A stretch of DNA of 60,344 nucleotides, from NCBI RefSeq assembly GCF_947494025.1, contig NZ_CANLTQ010000016.1, positions 1 through 60,344 of the forward strand, given 5' to 3'. This stretch comes from an uncultured Jannaschia sp. Lineage in GTDB: Bacteria > Pseudomonadota > Alphaproteobacteria > Rhodobacterales > Rhodobacteraceae. The notes beneath the pieces are model-generated. The model worked only from the letters and a program-made list of their open reading frames with translations. It was not told where the DNA came from and ran no database searches. Position numbers and translations under genes: made by a program. Position 1 is the first letter of the stretch, and the number at the start of each line of letters is the position of its first letter. This document shows positions 33,867 through 42,360 of this stretch, in pieces.

Positions 33867-34874
33867 GGATGCCGAGGTCGCCTGCAACCTTCTGGATCAG
33901 GCGGAGATCACATGCAAGCCCGGTCGTAGCATCGCCGAGCTCGACGAAAGCAGTTTCAAAAATCTGGGTGGACTCGTTCTGACGGAAGAGATCCTGACCG
34001 ACGCGGCGATGGAGCAATTGGCCGGGCACCTGAATGCGCAGGCGTCCTGATCGAGCCTGCCAGTCATCCTGTTGGTCGACACGGAGTGCCGACGGATCGC
34101 GATCGGGGTCCGGATCACTGCAAAGCGCTCGCGTCGCGGCCCGGGATCGTGCTGCAGCAGCGGCCAATGCTCATTGCGACCTTCGTGTCGGTCGCCCGTG
34201 CGGCGCTCGCGACCCGGCAATGGCAGTTCAGGCTGCGCGACGAGTTCGCAGCGCGCAGGCGAGCCGAGGCCCGAGCGAGAACGCTGGCGGGCGAGATGAA
34301 GCACCGGGTCATGGACGTCTTCGCGGTTGCCACCAGCATCGCGTCACAAACCTTTCGCAAGGCTGATACGCTCAATAACGCTTACCAGGCATTTTCTGAG
34401 CGGCTGACCTCGATGGCCAAAGCACAGGACCTGATCACCGCCGAGGGCGACAACATGGTGGCGTTCCATCATCTCGTGGAGCAAGCAACCGAGCCCTATC
34501 GCCCGCACGGCAAAACCGGTCCCTTCGACATGGACAGGTCACAGGTCCTCCTCCCCGCTCGCAAGGCGATGACCTTTGCGATAGCCCTGCACGAATTTGC
34601 CAACAATGCCGCCAAACACAATGCCCTTACCAACGATGCCGAATGCATCAGCATCCGGTGGTGGACCGAGACGTCCGACGGGCGGCCGGAGCTGTTTGTG
34701 GAATGGCGCGAGAGCGGCGGTCCCCCGGTTGCGCCGCCCGCGCACCGGGGCCTCGGCTCGCTCCTCGTGGAACGCGCGCTCAGCCGGAATCTGGGCGGCA
34801 CGGCCCGGCTGGAGTTCGACCCGGGAGGCGTCGTCTGCACGATCCGGGCTGCCATGGCCGAAGTGAAGCGCTGA
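33867..34874 (+). pseudogene. HWE histidine kinase remnant (second copy), joined to the KaiC remnant
   Basis: Directly after the KaiC tail the frame reads RDAEVACNLLDQAEITCKPG and NLGGLVLTEEILTDAAMEQL, matching the N-terminus of the intact kinase at 52.4-53.5 kb (RDARLGCAALGEAGIDCHAG). At 34048 a TGA stands where the intact copy has TGG (Trp80 of AWSSLAVILLVD). After SSLPVILLVD a frameshift follows. From about 34146 the frame PGIVLQQRP to the end includes the His box GEMKHRVMDVF, ALHEFANNAAKHNAL and VEWRESGGPPV, ending at 34874. The 263-codon 3' frame might still be expressed, but without its sensor part. Confidence 0.83.
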
Positions 34875-34947
34875 ACTGACGAAGCGGGGTTCGGGCAGAC
34901 GCGCATTTGCAATCCTGCAGCCAGGTTGGTCATGCCCAAGCTCCTGT

Positions 34948-36612
34948 TCAGCCGCGACTGCCGACATCGAACTGGTTTCGTGATCTGGACCCGGTATCGC
35001 TCAACATCGCACGAACCATCTCCATATCGAGCATGAGGTCGGGGATCAGGCGCTGATGAAAGAACTCGAGGGCCCGTGAGATTTCACTAGGTGCCGCAAG
35101 ATCCGCTCTGGGCGCTTCCTTCATTAGGCGCTCGGCCTTTCCGATCAGGTCCGCCCGAGCCTTCACGTAAGCCTTGTCGCCGACATGCGGACGCATACCC
35201 TGCCATACTCGCTTGAGCAGGGCTGGCCATTGCCCGAGAGAACGGAAATACGTTGCGACCTTGGGATGTTGGTGACGATCGCGAATATCATCGAAGAGCC
35301 TGCGCAACTCCTCATCGGCGATCTCTGGATCAACCATCGGGATCTTCTCCGTCCCGTCGGCGACCCCCATCGGTATGGGGGAACCGGCAACCCAGCGATC
35401 GGAGCCAGTGGTTTTGTCAAGCAACATGGCAATTAGAAGCAGTTTTGGCAGGACGTAATCAATCGACTCGGTGAATGCCCTGACCCGGTCGATGTCGCCG
35501 AGCTCTCGCCAGTCATCTTTTACCGCGTCCGGCATCACGCTCGACCGCACCAGCACGCGCAGTTCGGATGCGGCATCCTCGAATGCCCGGGTACCTGCAA
35601 TCGGACGAAGATGCGTCCAGGCGCGCTCCAGATAGTCAGGATCGCTGGCCATGACACGAAACAGGAAGTTCACGAATGGCACCCGCAGGACGTTCTGGAT
35701 GTCCTGATAGATGCCCTGCACCTTCGGGTTTGCCTCGACCGGCATCACTTCCGGGAGGGACGCGAGCGCAGCGCGGGCTGCCGCCAAAGAGTTCTCACCG
35801 TCCTGCTTGGAGCCTGAGGCACCTGCTTTGCGTTGCCGCACCTCTTCGAGCAGATCGTTGATCGCAGCGGCCACTGCTTCGGGGTGATCTTCAGGCATGA
35901 AGTGCTTCCCCCCTTCCACCCTGACCAACGTGGCGTTGAGATCGCGCGCGAACCACTCGCCATACTTGATCTTTTGAAACCGGTCGGCAGCCCCCCAGAC
36001 AATCCGTGCCGGAATATCGAGCTGCGAAAGCGCGTCCGCCACCTCCAGCGTGTCGTTTACGTCGAGTGCCGCGACCTGCCGGGCCATGGCCTCTCCCGCA
36101 CCATTCGTTCGGTAATGGGGCCAATGCTCCTTCAGCGCAGCACCCGCCTGCTCCGCGTCGTCGTGGCCTCGCCGGAAGAGTGCCGCCATGGTCAGGCGCA
36201 TGGCGGCATCGGGCATCCGACGCACCAATGCCTGCCCTGTCCGCATCGCCTTCACGCTGGGGATCGGCCAGGAATCATAGCCGATGGCGTTGGTCAGAAA
36301 GAGCCCGGCACAGAGCTTCGGATGGCGAACCGCCGCGATCTGCGCCACGCCGCCTCCAAGATCATGGCCAGCGAAGATGGCCCGTTCGATCTCCATCTCT
36401 TTCAGCCAGTCCACGAGATACTCCGCTTGCCGGCTGACCGAAATGTCCCTGCCTTCTCCCTGCGGGATCGAGGCGCCGTAGCCGACCATCTTCCAAGCCA
36501 GGCAACGGGCATCCCCGATCCTCGGGACGACGTGGCGCCACAGCGCGGGAGACGTGGGGATTCCGTGTATGAACACTACGGGAAAGCCGGTTCCGGATTC
36601 CTCCCATCGCAT
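34948..36612 (-). CDS. Alpha/beta-hydrolase fused to a DehI-like dehalogenase domain
   Basis: A 554-residue two-domain protein. Residues 1-260 are an alpha/beta hydrolase with oxyanion HGIPTSPALW, nucleophile Asp84 in FAGHDLGGGVAQ (Asp rather than Ser, as in haloalkane dehalogenases and epoxide hydrolases), acid Asp210 in WGAADRF and His237 in GGKHFMPEDHP. After a linker (260-300), residues 300-545 resemble the two-repeat DehI haloacid dehalogenase family: LRVPFVNFLFRVMASDPDYL, AWTHLRPIAGTRAFEDAASE, and the repeat HPKVATYFRSLGQWPALLKR with GMRPHVGDKAYVKARADLI. A role in dehalogenation or detoxification is inferred. The N-terminus may be clipped: TVNDLP precedes ATG 36612 in frame, but after a stop. 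Confidence 0.75.
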   Translation of the reverse strand: MRWEESGTGFPVVFIHGIPTSPALWRHVVPRIGDARCLAWKMVGYGASIPQGEGRDISVSRQAEYLVDWLKEMEIERAIFAGHDLGGGVAQIAAVRHPKLCAGLFLTNAIGYDSWPIPSVKAMRTGQALVRRMPDAAMRLTMAALFRRGHDDAEQAGAALKEHWPHYRTNGAGEAMARQVAALDVNDTLEVADALSQLDIPARIVWGAADRFQKIKYGEWFARDLNATLVRVEGGKHFMPEDHPEAVAAAINDLLEEVRQRKAGASGSKQDGENSLAAARAALASLPEVMPVEANPKVQGIYQDIQNVLRVPFVNFLFRVMASDPDYLERAWTHLRPIAGTRAFEDAASELRVLVRSSVMPDAVKDDWRELGDIDRVRAFTESIDYVLPKLLLIAMLLDKTTGSDRWVAGSPIPMGVADGTEKIPMVDPEIADEELRRLFDDIRDRHQHPKVATYFRSLGQWPALLKRVWQGMRPHVGDKAYVKARADLIGKAERLMKEAPRADLAAPSEISRALEFFHQRLIPDLMLDMEMVRAMLSDTGSRSRNQFDVGSRG

Positions 36613-36659
36613 CGGCAGGTCGTTGACTGTTCATGTGTGGCTTTCCATTCCAAGGGTCC

Positions 36660-37295
36660 TCACAGGACGACGCCAGGATACTCGTTTCGCTTCAGCAGCC
36701 TGACCAGATGGACGGCGTTCGAGGCCGCGGTCGCCAGGGTCGACGCAACCGCATCGGGTATAGTTTCGAGGTCGACATAGTTCGTCGCCTGCATTGCTTC
36801 GCCGACCCAGTAGACACCCGAATTGGCGGGGATGGTGAAGCCGACGTCGTTCACGGCCTGAAAGCAGGCGGCATGGCACGCATGCGCCCCATCCTCGTTT
36901 CCAACGACAGCGACCAGGGCAACTTTGCCCGCAGCCGGCATCCTGCCGCGATCATCGGTCTCGGAAAGGAACGCATCCATCCGTTCGAGTACGCGACGGG
37001 CCATGCTCGAAGGCTGGCCAAGCCAGATTGGGGTCCCAAGAATGAAGATGTCGGCGGCCAGAAGGCGCGCGCGCAGCTTTGGCCAGTCGTCCCCCGCCCC
37101 CATATCGGAGAGAACACCCACCATCACGTTGTGATCCGCGACCCGCTCGGTTTCTCCTGTGATCCCGTGCGGGCGCATGGCACCGAGAAGATCGCCGATC
37201 ATCCGGTCGGTCGAACTGGGCCGGTCGGAGCCGGAAGGACGCAACGAACAGTTCAGCGCAAAGGCCGTCAGGGCTGGCTGCTCGAGGTCAGACAT
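36660..37295 (-). CDS. Flavodoxin-fold NAD(P)H-dependent oxidoreductase
   Basis: A 211-residue FMN-reductase/flavodoxin-like protein: FALNCSLRPSGSDRPSSTDR (FMN phosphate loop), DIFILGTPIWLGQPSSMARR (the TPIW loop stacking on the flavin) and VALVAVVGNEDGAHACHA. It probably reduces quinones or other electrophiles. It lies 48 bases upstream of the hydrolase-DehI gene on the same strand, so they may be co-transcribed as a detoxification unit. Intact, no signal peptide. Confidence 0.85.
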   Translation of the reverse strand: MSDLEQPALTAFALNCSLRPSGSDRPSSTDRMIGDLLGAMRPHGITGETERVADHNVMVGVLSDMGAGDDWPKLRARLLAADIFILGTPIWLGQPSSMARRVLERMDAFLSETDDRGRMPAAGKVALVAVVGNEDGAHACHAACFQAVNDVGFTIPANSGVYWVGEAMQATNYVDLETIPDAVASTLATAASNAVHLVRLLKRNEYPGVVL

Positions 37296-37331
37296 AAAGG
37301 ATTTCCTCTCGCCGCAGGTGTGGCGCCATGT

Positions 37332-38087
37332 TCAACACAAGCTCCAGGAGCCGACTTCGTTCCGCCGAGGCAGGGCATCGCGCAGCGATGCACGAGAGGG
37401 GACGACGGCGATGAGGATGTCGCCCAGGCCACGCGCTTTCGGCTCATTCATCGCCCGCAGCCAGAATCCGGCACCTTCGGTCTGCTCGATCCACAGCCCG
37501 AGAATGTCCTTGGTGCCGTCCGGCAGGATGCCGAGCGCGATGTGGACTGCCTTGTTTCGCACAAAGCCTTCGTCGCGGATCTTCACCCGGATCGCATCGA
37601 GGAAAACCAGCGGATAGCAGATGTCGCGAGGCCGGTTCCGCCGTTCCGCCACCTCCTCCAGCATCGCGTTGGTCACCGCCGAGATCAGGTCCGGCGACAC
37701 GTCGATGCCGTAGGGTTCCTCGAGATGCATCCCGATCTCGCGCACGCTCCTGCCGCGCGCATACATCGAGATGACCTTTCCGTCGAAATCGGGAAACCGC
37801 CGCCGATACTTGGCGATCAGCTTCGGATCGAAGCTGCCGTCCCGATCACGCGGGATATCCAGCGTCACCTTCGACGTGCCCGTCAGCATCGCCTTTTTCG
37901 ACACGCCGTTACCATGGTTGCCCGCCACCCGACCGGCATCGCCGACCAGATGCTCGTCAAGCTCGGCATTCAGAAGCCGCTCGGATAGCGCCTTCTTCAA
38001 CTCATCGACCAGCCCGTCCTTCGCAAACAGATCCTGCGGGTCGCGGCCAGCCAGAAGCTGGTCCAACAGATCCTTCTCGATTGCCAT
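37332..38087 (-). pseudogene. IS256-family transposase, 3'-truncated
   Basis: A 251-residue N-terminal part of a Mutator/IS256 transposase (full length about 400). Typical parts: NAELDEHLVGDAGRVAGNHG, SKVTLDIPRDRDGSFDPKLI, MYARGRSVREIGMHLEEPYG and the first catalytic Asp in PLVFLDAIRVKIRDEGFVRN. The family sequence stops after GLGDILIAVV near 37403; the last 22 codons are unrelated. The remaining two acidic residues are lost, so it is inactive. Confidence 0.9.
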
Positions 38088-38179
38088 GTGATGCTCCTCT
38101 CCGTTCCATCATCATGGCCTCACACACAAGATTCCTGACAGTCCCGAGGTCACGGATCGGGTCATACAGACGTTCCTGA

Positions 38180-38325
38180 GTGACGCAGGACACGCTCTCG
38201 AAGGCGCTCCGGGCGCTCATCTTCGGCCAGGCATCTTCGACGGCATCCAGGGCCTCATGAGGCGCAGGCAGGACCTGCTGGAGAAGGGCCATGTGCGAGG
38301 CAAGATCGTGCTGACCATCGCTTGA
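38180..38325 (+). pseudogene. Possible C-terminal scrap of a zinc alcohol dehydrogenase
   Basis: One frame reads GIFDGIQGLMRRRQDLLEKG then [11 protein letters not shown] and TGA, like the last helix-strand of MDR/zinc-type dehydrogenases. There is no start and no upstream domain. It is squeezed between IS256 and IS3 debris. The surrounding 38088-38330 stretch has nothing else I can support. Confidence 0.3.
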
Positions 38326-38332
38326 GACCGCC

Positions 38333-38626
38333 CAATATGCTTCTGCGAAGCACAGGGCACTCGTCGCCAAACACGGCTTCTTCGGCTCCATGAGCCGACG
38401 CGGCAACCCTTACGACAACCCGCAGGCCGAGAGCTTCATGAAGACCCTCGAGGCCGGAGCCGTCTACCTCAACGAATACGACACCTACGAAGACGTCACG
38501 GCCGATCTGCACGGCTTCATCGAGGACGTCTACAACGCCCGACGCCTGCATTCATCGCTGGGCTATCTCAGCCCGGTTCAATACGAGATCGACAACGCCC
38601 GCCAATCGGTCAAAACCGCGACCTGA
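38333..38626 (+). pseudogene. IS3-family OrfB C-terminal fragment
   Basis: The frame reads [40 protein letters not shown] and [19 protein letters not shown], the last 95 or so residues of an IS3-family transposase with only the third catalytic residue, Glu (QAESF). The first two Asp residues are missing. It differs from the IS3 element at position 1, so it is from a separate insertion. Confidence 0.85.
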
Positions 38627-38663
38627 TCCTGTATTGCCTGACCTACGTTTCCTCAGTCGGAAC

Positions 38664-39419
38664 TCACTCCTGGCTCTCCATCTCCGCGAAGTGACGCTGG
38701 ATCTCTTCGGGAGCGCCTTCCAGGTGGAGGTAACTCGGGTCGAAGCCCGCCATCTTGATGAGCCCGGCCGGGTCGGTCACGTCCAGAACCCCGCCGCTCC
38801 ATGAGATCAGGTTCTGACGACGCAACTCCTGCAGAAGGCGGTTCACGTAGGACGGGGTTAGCCGCAGGGCCTCGCCCAGTTCCTGCTGCGTCAGGGGGAG
38901 TCGCAACGCCGTTCCGTCCGTTCTTCCTACGGCTTCCATTCGCCAGAGAATTTCGCACAGCAGATACGCCACCCGGCTCCTGGCATCCCGTGTCCCCAGA
39001 GCGACAATGCGTTCGCGCAGGATCGCCTCCTCCTGCAGCATGCTCCACCACAAGGCCGCCGTTATGCGGGGGTAATCGAAGAACATGCCGAGGATGTCCT
39101 CCGTCGCGATGGCCGACACCGTGGTTCGCATCAGCGTCCCGATCGAATGGTCCATCTCCTTCAGCAGGAACACATGGAGATCGCAGATGTCCCCGGGCAA
39201 CAGGAACGTCAGGATTTGGCGCCGCCCGTCCTGGCTGAGCTTGTAGCGAAACGCCATCCCGGAGGTCAGCACGAAGACGGATCGCGGTCGCTCGCCTTCG
39301 GCGACGAGGTCACGATCCGCCTCGAATGTCTCGGTCCGACCGCCGATGTCCTCGAGCTTGCAGCGATCCGCCTGCGAGAGTGGTGCAAAATGCTCGAGCT
39401 TGCGGATGAGGTGTTTCAA
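38664..39419 (-). CDS. Crp/Fnr-family transcription regulator
   Basis: About 251 residues. A cyclic-nucleotide-binding-like beta-roll (SRDLVAEGE-type segment ADRDLVAEGERPRSVFVLTS, FLLPGDICDLHVFLL) is followed by an HTH_Crp domain: LRLPLTQQELGEALRLTPSY, VNRLLQELRRQNLISWSGG. No cysteine cluster for an Fe-S centre is visible at the N-terminus, so it is not an FNR-type oxygen sensor. I prefer TTG 39419 (LKHLIRKLEHFAPLS), with AGGGG upstream, over ATG 39494, which would overlap the divergent gene. It probably shares a promoter region with its neighbour. Confidence 0.85.
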   Translation of the reverse strand: MKHLIRKLEHFAPLSQADRCKLEDIGGRTETFEADRDLVAEGERPRSVFVLTSGMAFRYKLSQDGRRQILTFLLPGDICDLHVFLLKEMDHSIGTLMRTTVSAIATEDILGMFFDYPRITAALWWSMLQEEAILRERIVALGTRDARSRVAYLLCEILWRMEAVGRTDGTALRLPLTQQELGEALRLTPSYVNRLLQELRRQNLISWSGGVLDVTDPAGLIKMAGFDPSYLHLEGAPEEIQRHFAEMESQE

Positions 39420-39448
39420 CAGCGACCCCTGAAAACTGAACTGGTATA

Positions 39449-40360
39449 ATGAACGATCGCCAGATTTCCGCAAACTGCGAAGAAACGGCCCCATATCTGC
39501 CTGTTCCGGGCAAGCGGGGTGTCACGGAGAGGTACGTGCATTCAAGCTCCCCGGCCCTTCTGCCGGTATCGAAGCGACTGGCTCCCAGCCCTACACCGCG
39601 AGCGAAGACAGAAGTTGGACGTCTCCGAGCGGAAGGTCGCGAGGGAACCACTCGTGTTCCCTGGCTGGCGGCACGACGAAACCGTCTTCTGGCATCCTTG
39701 CCCATGTGCGACGCCCTGATCCTGATGCCGCATCTGAACCACGTCGATCTGCAGAAGCACCAGTCGCTTGAAGACCCCGGAAAACCCATCGAAGACGTCT
39801 GCTTTCCCCTTTCGGCCCTCGTATCGGTGATGGTGTCTGGTGAGCGGACGGGCTGCCATGTCGAAGTCGGCCTTTTCGGCCGGGACGGAATGTCGGGAAC
39901 GACGGTTCTGCTCGGCGCCGGGCAATCCGCCTATGACATTTCGGTCGCGATTGCGGGGACCGGTCTCTCGCTTCCGGCGACTCGCTTCCGTGAGCTTCTG
40001 GAACAGCGGCCGACGATGAGGGCGCACTTTCTGAAATACGTGCATGCCGCGCAGGTGCAGATGGCCCATCTGGCCCTGGCGCAGGGACACGAGACCTTGC
40101 AGCCCCGGCTGGCCCGCTGGCTTCTGATGGCGCATGACCGCGTTGACGGAGACGGCCTCGAATTGACGCATGATTACCTGTCGAAGGCTCTCGGCGTGCG
40201 CCGCGCCGGCGTGACCCTGGCAATCCATTACCTGGAAGGGTACGGCGCCATCAGGGCGATGCGAGGGCATATCAGAATCCTCGACCGCGAGGGTCTCCTC
40301 AAGGTCGCAGGCGGGTCCTATGGCGCGCCCGAGGCAGAGTACGACCGGATGTTCGATTAA
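39449..40360 (+). CDS. Second Crp/Fnr-family regulator, divergent to the first
   Basis: The conserved part begins RRNRLLASLPMCDALILMPH (about 39668) with a beta-roll (PGKPIEDVCFPLSALVSVMV, VEVGLFGRDGMSGTTVLLGA) and a C-terminal HTH (LTHDYLSKALGVRRAGVTLA). The family core starts about 70 codons into the open frame; the first part has no family features and includes the probable promoter of the divergent gene, so the true start is unclear, between 39449 and 39701. It may regulate the downstream sugar-oxidation operon, 200 bases away. Confidence 0.78.
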   Translation: MNDRQISANCEETAPYLPVPGKRGVTERYVHSSSPALLPVSKRLAPSPTPRAKTEVGRLRAEGREGTTRVPWLAARRNRLLASLPMCDALILMPHLNHVDLQKHQSLEDPGKPIEDVCFPLSALVSVMVSGERTGCHVEVGLFGRDGMSGTTVLLGAGQSAYDISVAIAGTGLSLPATRFRELLEQRPTMRAHFLKYVHAAQVQMAHLALAQGHETLQPRLARWLLMAHDRVDGDGLELTHDYLSKALGVRRAGVTLAIHYLEGYGAIRAMRGHIRILDREGLLKVAGGSYGAPEAEYDRMFD

Positions 40361-40561
40361 CCCGCTGTACTGGTGCCCGGAGAGGCCTGAGCCGAGAAGC
40401 GTCAGGGGCGCGGCTCCGATCCCGGATACCGTGCACAGGACCGACCTTCGCGGCCTGTACGCTCGCGGCCGGGACCTTTTCGCGCGCTGCACGTTTTGTC
40501 GCAGGCACCGCGACCGGCGTCATGGTTGCCACGAACCCCGACCCATGCGGAGGACCCCCCG

Positions 40562-42352
40562 ATGAGCCCCACTGTCAGCGACTTCTTCATCGACCGACTT
40601 GGCGCCTGGGGGGTGAAGACGATCTTCGGCTACCCGGGCGACGGCATCAACGGCCTGATCGGCGCGCTCGACCGCGCCGGCGACCGCTTCGAGTTCATCC
40701 AGACCCGGCACGAGGAGATGGCCGCGTTCATGGCTTCGGCCTACGCCAAGTTCTCGGGCGAGCTCGGCGTCTGCATGGCGACCTCCGGCCCGGGCGCCGC
40801 GCATCTGATCACCGGGCTTTACGACGCCAAGGCCGACCACATGCCGGTCCTCGCCATCGCCGGGCAGCATCCGCGCACCGCGCTCGGCGCCCACGACCAG
40901 CAGGAGATCGACCTCGTCTCGATGTACAAGGACGTGGCCTCGGACTTCGTGCAGCAGGCCTCGGTCCCTCAGCAGGTGCGCCACCTCGTCGACCGGGCGG
41001 TGCGCATCGCCCTGGGCGACCGCGCCGTGACCGCGCTGGTGATGCCGAGCGACCTGCAGGACCTGCCCTACGAGGCGCCGAGCCACGCCCACGGGATGAT
41101 GCATTCGGGCGTCGGCTACACCCGCCCCCGCGTGGTGCCGCAGGATGCCGACCTCGCCCGCGCGGCCGAGGTGCTCAATGCCGGAAAGAAGGTGGCGATC
41201 CTCGTGGGCGCGGGCGCGCTCGAGGCCACCGACGAGGTGATCGCGGTGGCCGAAAGGCTGCAGGCCGGCGCGGCCAAGGCGCTTCTGGGCAAGGCCGTGC
41301 TGCCCGACGACCTGCCTTGGGTCACCGGCTGCATCGGCCTCCTTGGCACAGCGCCGAGCTCGGACATGATGCGCGAATGCGACACGCTGCTGATGATCGG
41401 CTCGGGCTTTCCCTGGGCGGACTTCCTGCCCGAGGAGGGCCAGGCGCGCGGCGTGCAGATCGACATCAAGCCAGACATGCTGAGCCTGCGCTACCCGATG
41501 GAGGTCCCCCTCTGCGGCGACGCGGCCGAGACGCTGCGCGCGCTGCTGCCGCTGCTCGAGCAGAAGACCGACACGTCCTGGCGCGAGACCATCGCGGAGG
41601 ATCTCGAGAAGTGGTGGGACGTGCTCGAGGACCGCGCCATGGTCCCCGCCCATCCCGTCAACCCGCAGCGCGTGGTCTGGGAGCTGTCGCCGCGGGTTCC
41701 CGCGAACGCGATCGTCACCTCCGATTCCGGCTCCTGCGCGAACTGGTACGCGCGCGACCTGAAGGTGCGGCCCGGGATGATGTGTTCGCTGTCGGGCGGG
41801 CTCGCCTCGATGGGCGCGGCGGTGCCCTACGCGATCGCCGCCAAGTTCGCGCATCCCGGCCGCCCGGTCGTGGCGCTCGTGGGCGACGGCGCGATGCAGA
41901 TGAACAACATGGCGGAGATGATCACCGTCGCGAAGTACTGGCGCCGCTGGGCGGACCCGCGCTTCGTGGTCTGCGTGTTCAACAACCAGGACCTCAACCA
42001 GGTCACCTGGGAGCAGCGGGTGATGGAGGGCAACCCGAAATACGAGGCCAGCCAGACCCTGCCCGACGTGCCCTACCACAAGTTCGCCGAGCTGATCGGT
42101 CTGAAGGGCATCTACGTCGACGACCCCGACCGCCTCGGCGCGGCCTGGGACGAGGCGCTGGCTACGCCGGGCCCGGTCGTGCTCGAGGTGCGCACCGATC
42201 CCGAGGTGCCGCCCCTGCCGCCCCACATCAAGTTCGAGCAGGCGAAGGCCTACATGTCCACGATCGTGAAGGGCGACCCGGCGCAGGGCCACATGATCCG
42301 CGACTCCGCCCGACAGGTCCTCGCCAGCTTCCTGCCCGGCGGCCGGGACTGA
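40562..42352 (+). CDS. Thiamine-pyrophosphate enzyme (pyruvate-oxidase/acetolactate-synthase-like)
   Basis: A 596-residue TPP enzyme. Activating Glu51 lies in QTRHEEMAAFMASAYAK; the TPP/Mg motif is VALVGDGAMQMNNMAEMITV to VVCVFNNQDLNQ. YPGDGINGLIGAL and TSGPGAAHLITGLYDAKADH are PoxB-like. ATG 40562 is preceded by GGAGG. It decarboxylates a 2-keto acid; pyruvate or a sugar-derived keto acid are both possible. First gene of the sugar-oxidation operon; the enolase-superfamily gene starts 8 bases after its stop. Confidence 0.9.
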   Translation: MSPTVSDFFIDRLGAWGVKTIFGYPGDGINGLIGALDRAGDRFEFIQTRHEEMAAFMASAYAKFSGELGVCMATSGPGAAHLITGLYDAKADHMPVLAIAGQHPRTALGAHDQQEIDLVSMYKDVASDFVQQASVPQQVRHLVDRAVRIALGDRAVTALVMPSDLQDLPYEAPSHAHGMMHSGVGYTRPRVVPQDADLARAAEVLNAGKKVAILVGAGALEATDEVIAVAERLQAGAAKALLGKAVLPDDLPWVTGCIGLLGTAPSSDMMRECDTLLMIGSGFPWADFLPEEGQARGVQIDIKPDMLSLRYPMEVPLCGDAAETLRALLPLLEQKTDTSWRETIAEDLEKWWDVLEDRAMVPAHPVNPQRVVWELSPRVPANAIVTSDSGSCANWYARDLKVRPGMMCSLSGGLASMGAAVPYAIAAKFAHPGRPVVALVGDGAMQMNNMAEMITVAKYWRRWADPRFVVCVFNNQDLNQVTWEQRVMEGNPKYEASQTLPDVPYHKFAELIGLKGIYVDDPDRLGAAWDEALATPGPVVLEVRTDPEVPPLPPHIKFEQAKAYMSTIVKGDPAQGHMIRDSARQVLASFLPGGRD

Positions 42353-42360
42353 GTCCCGGG

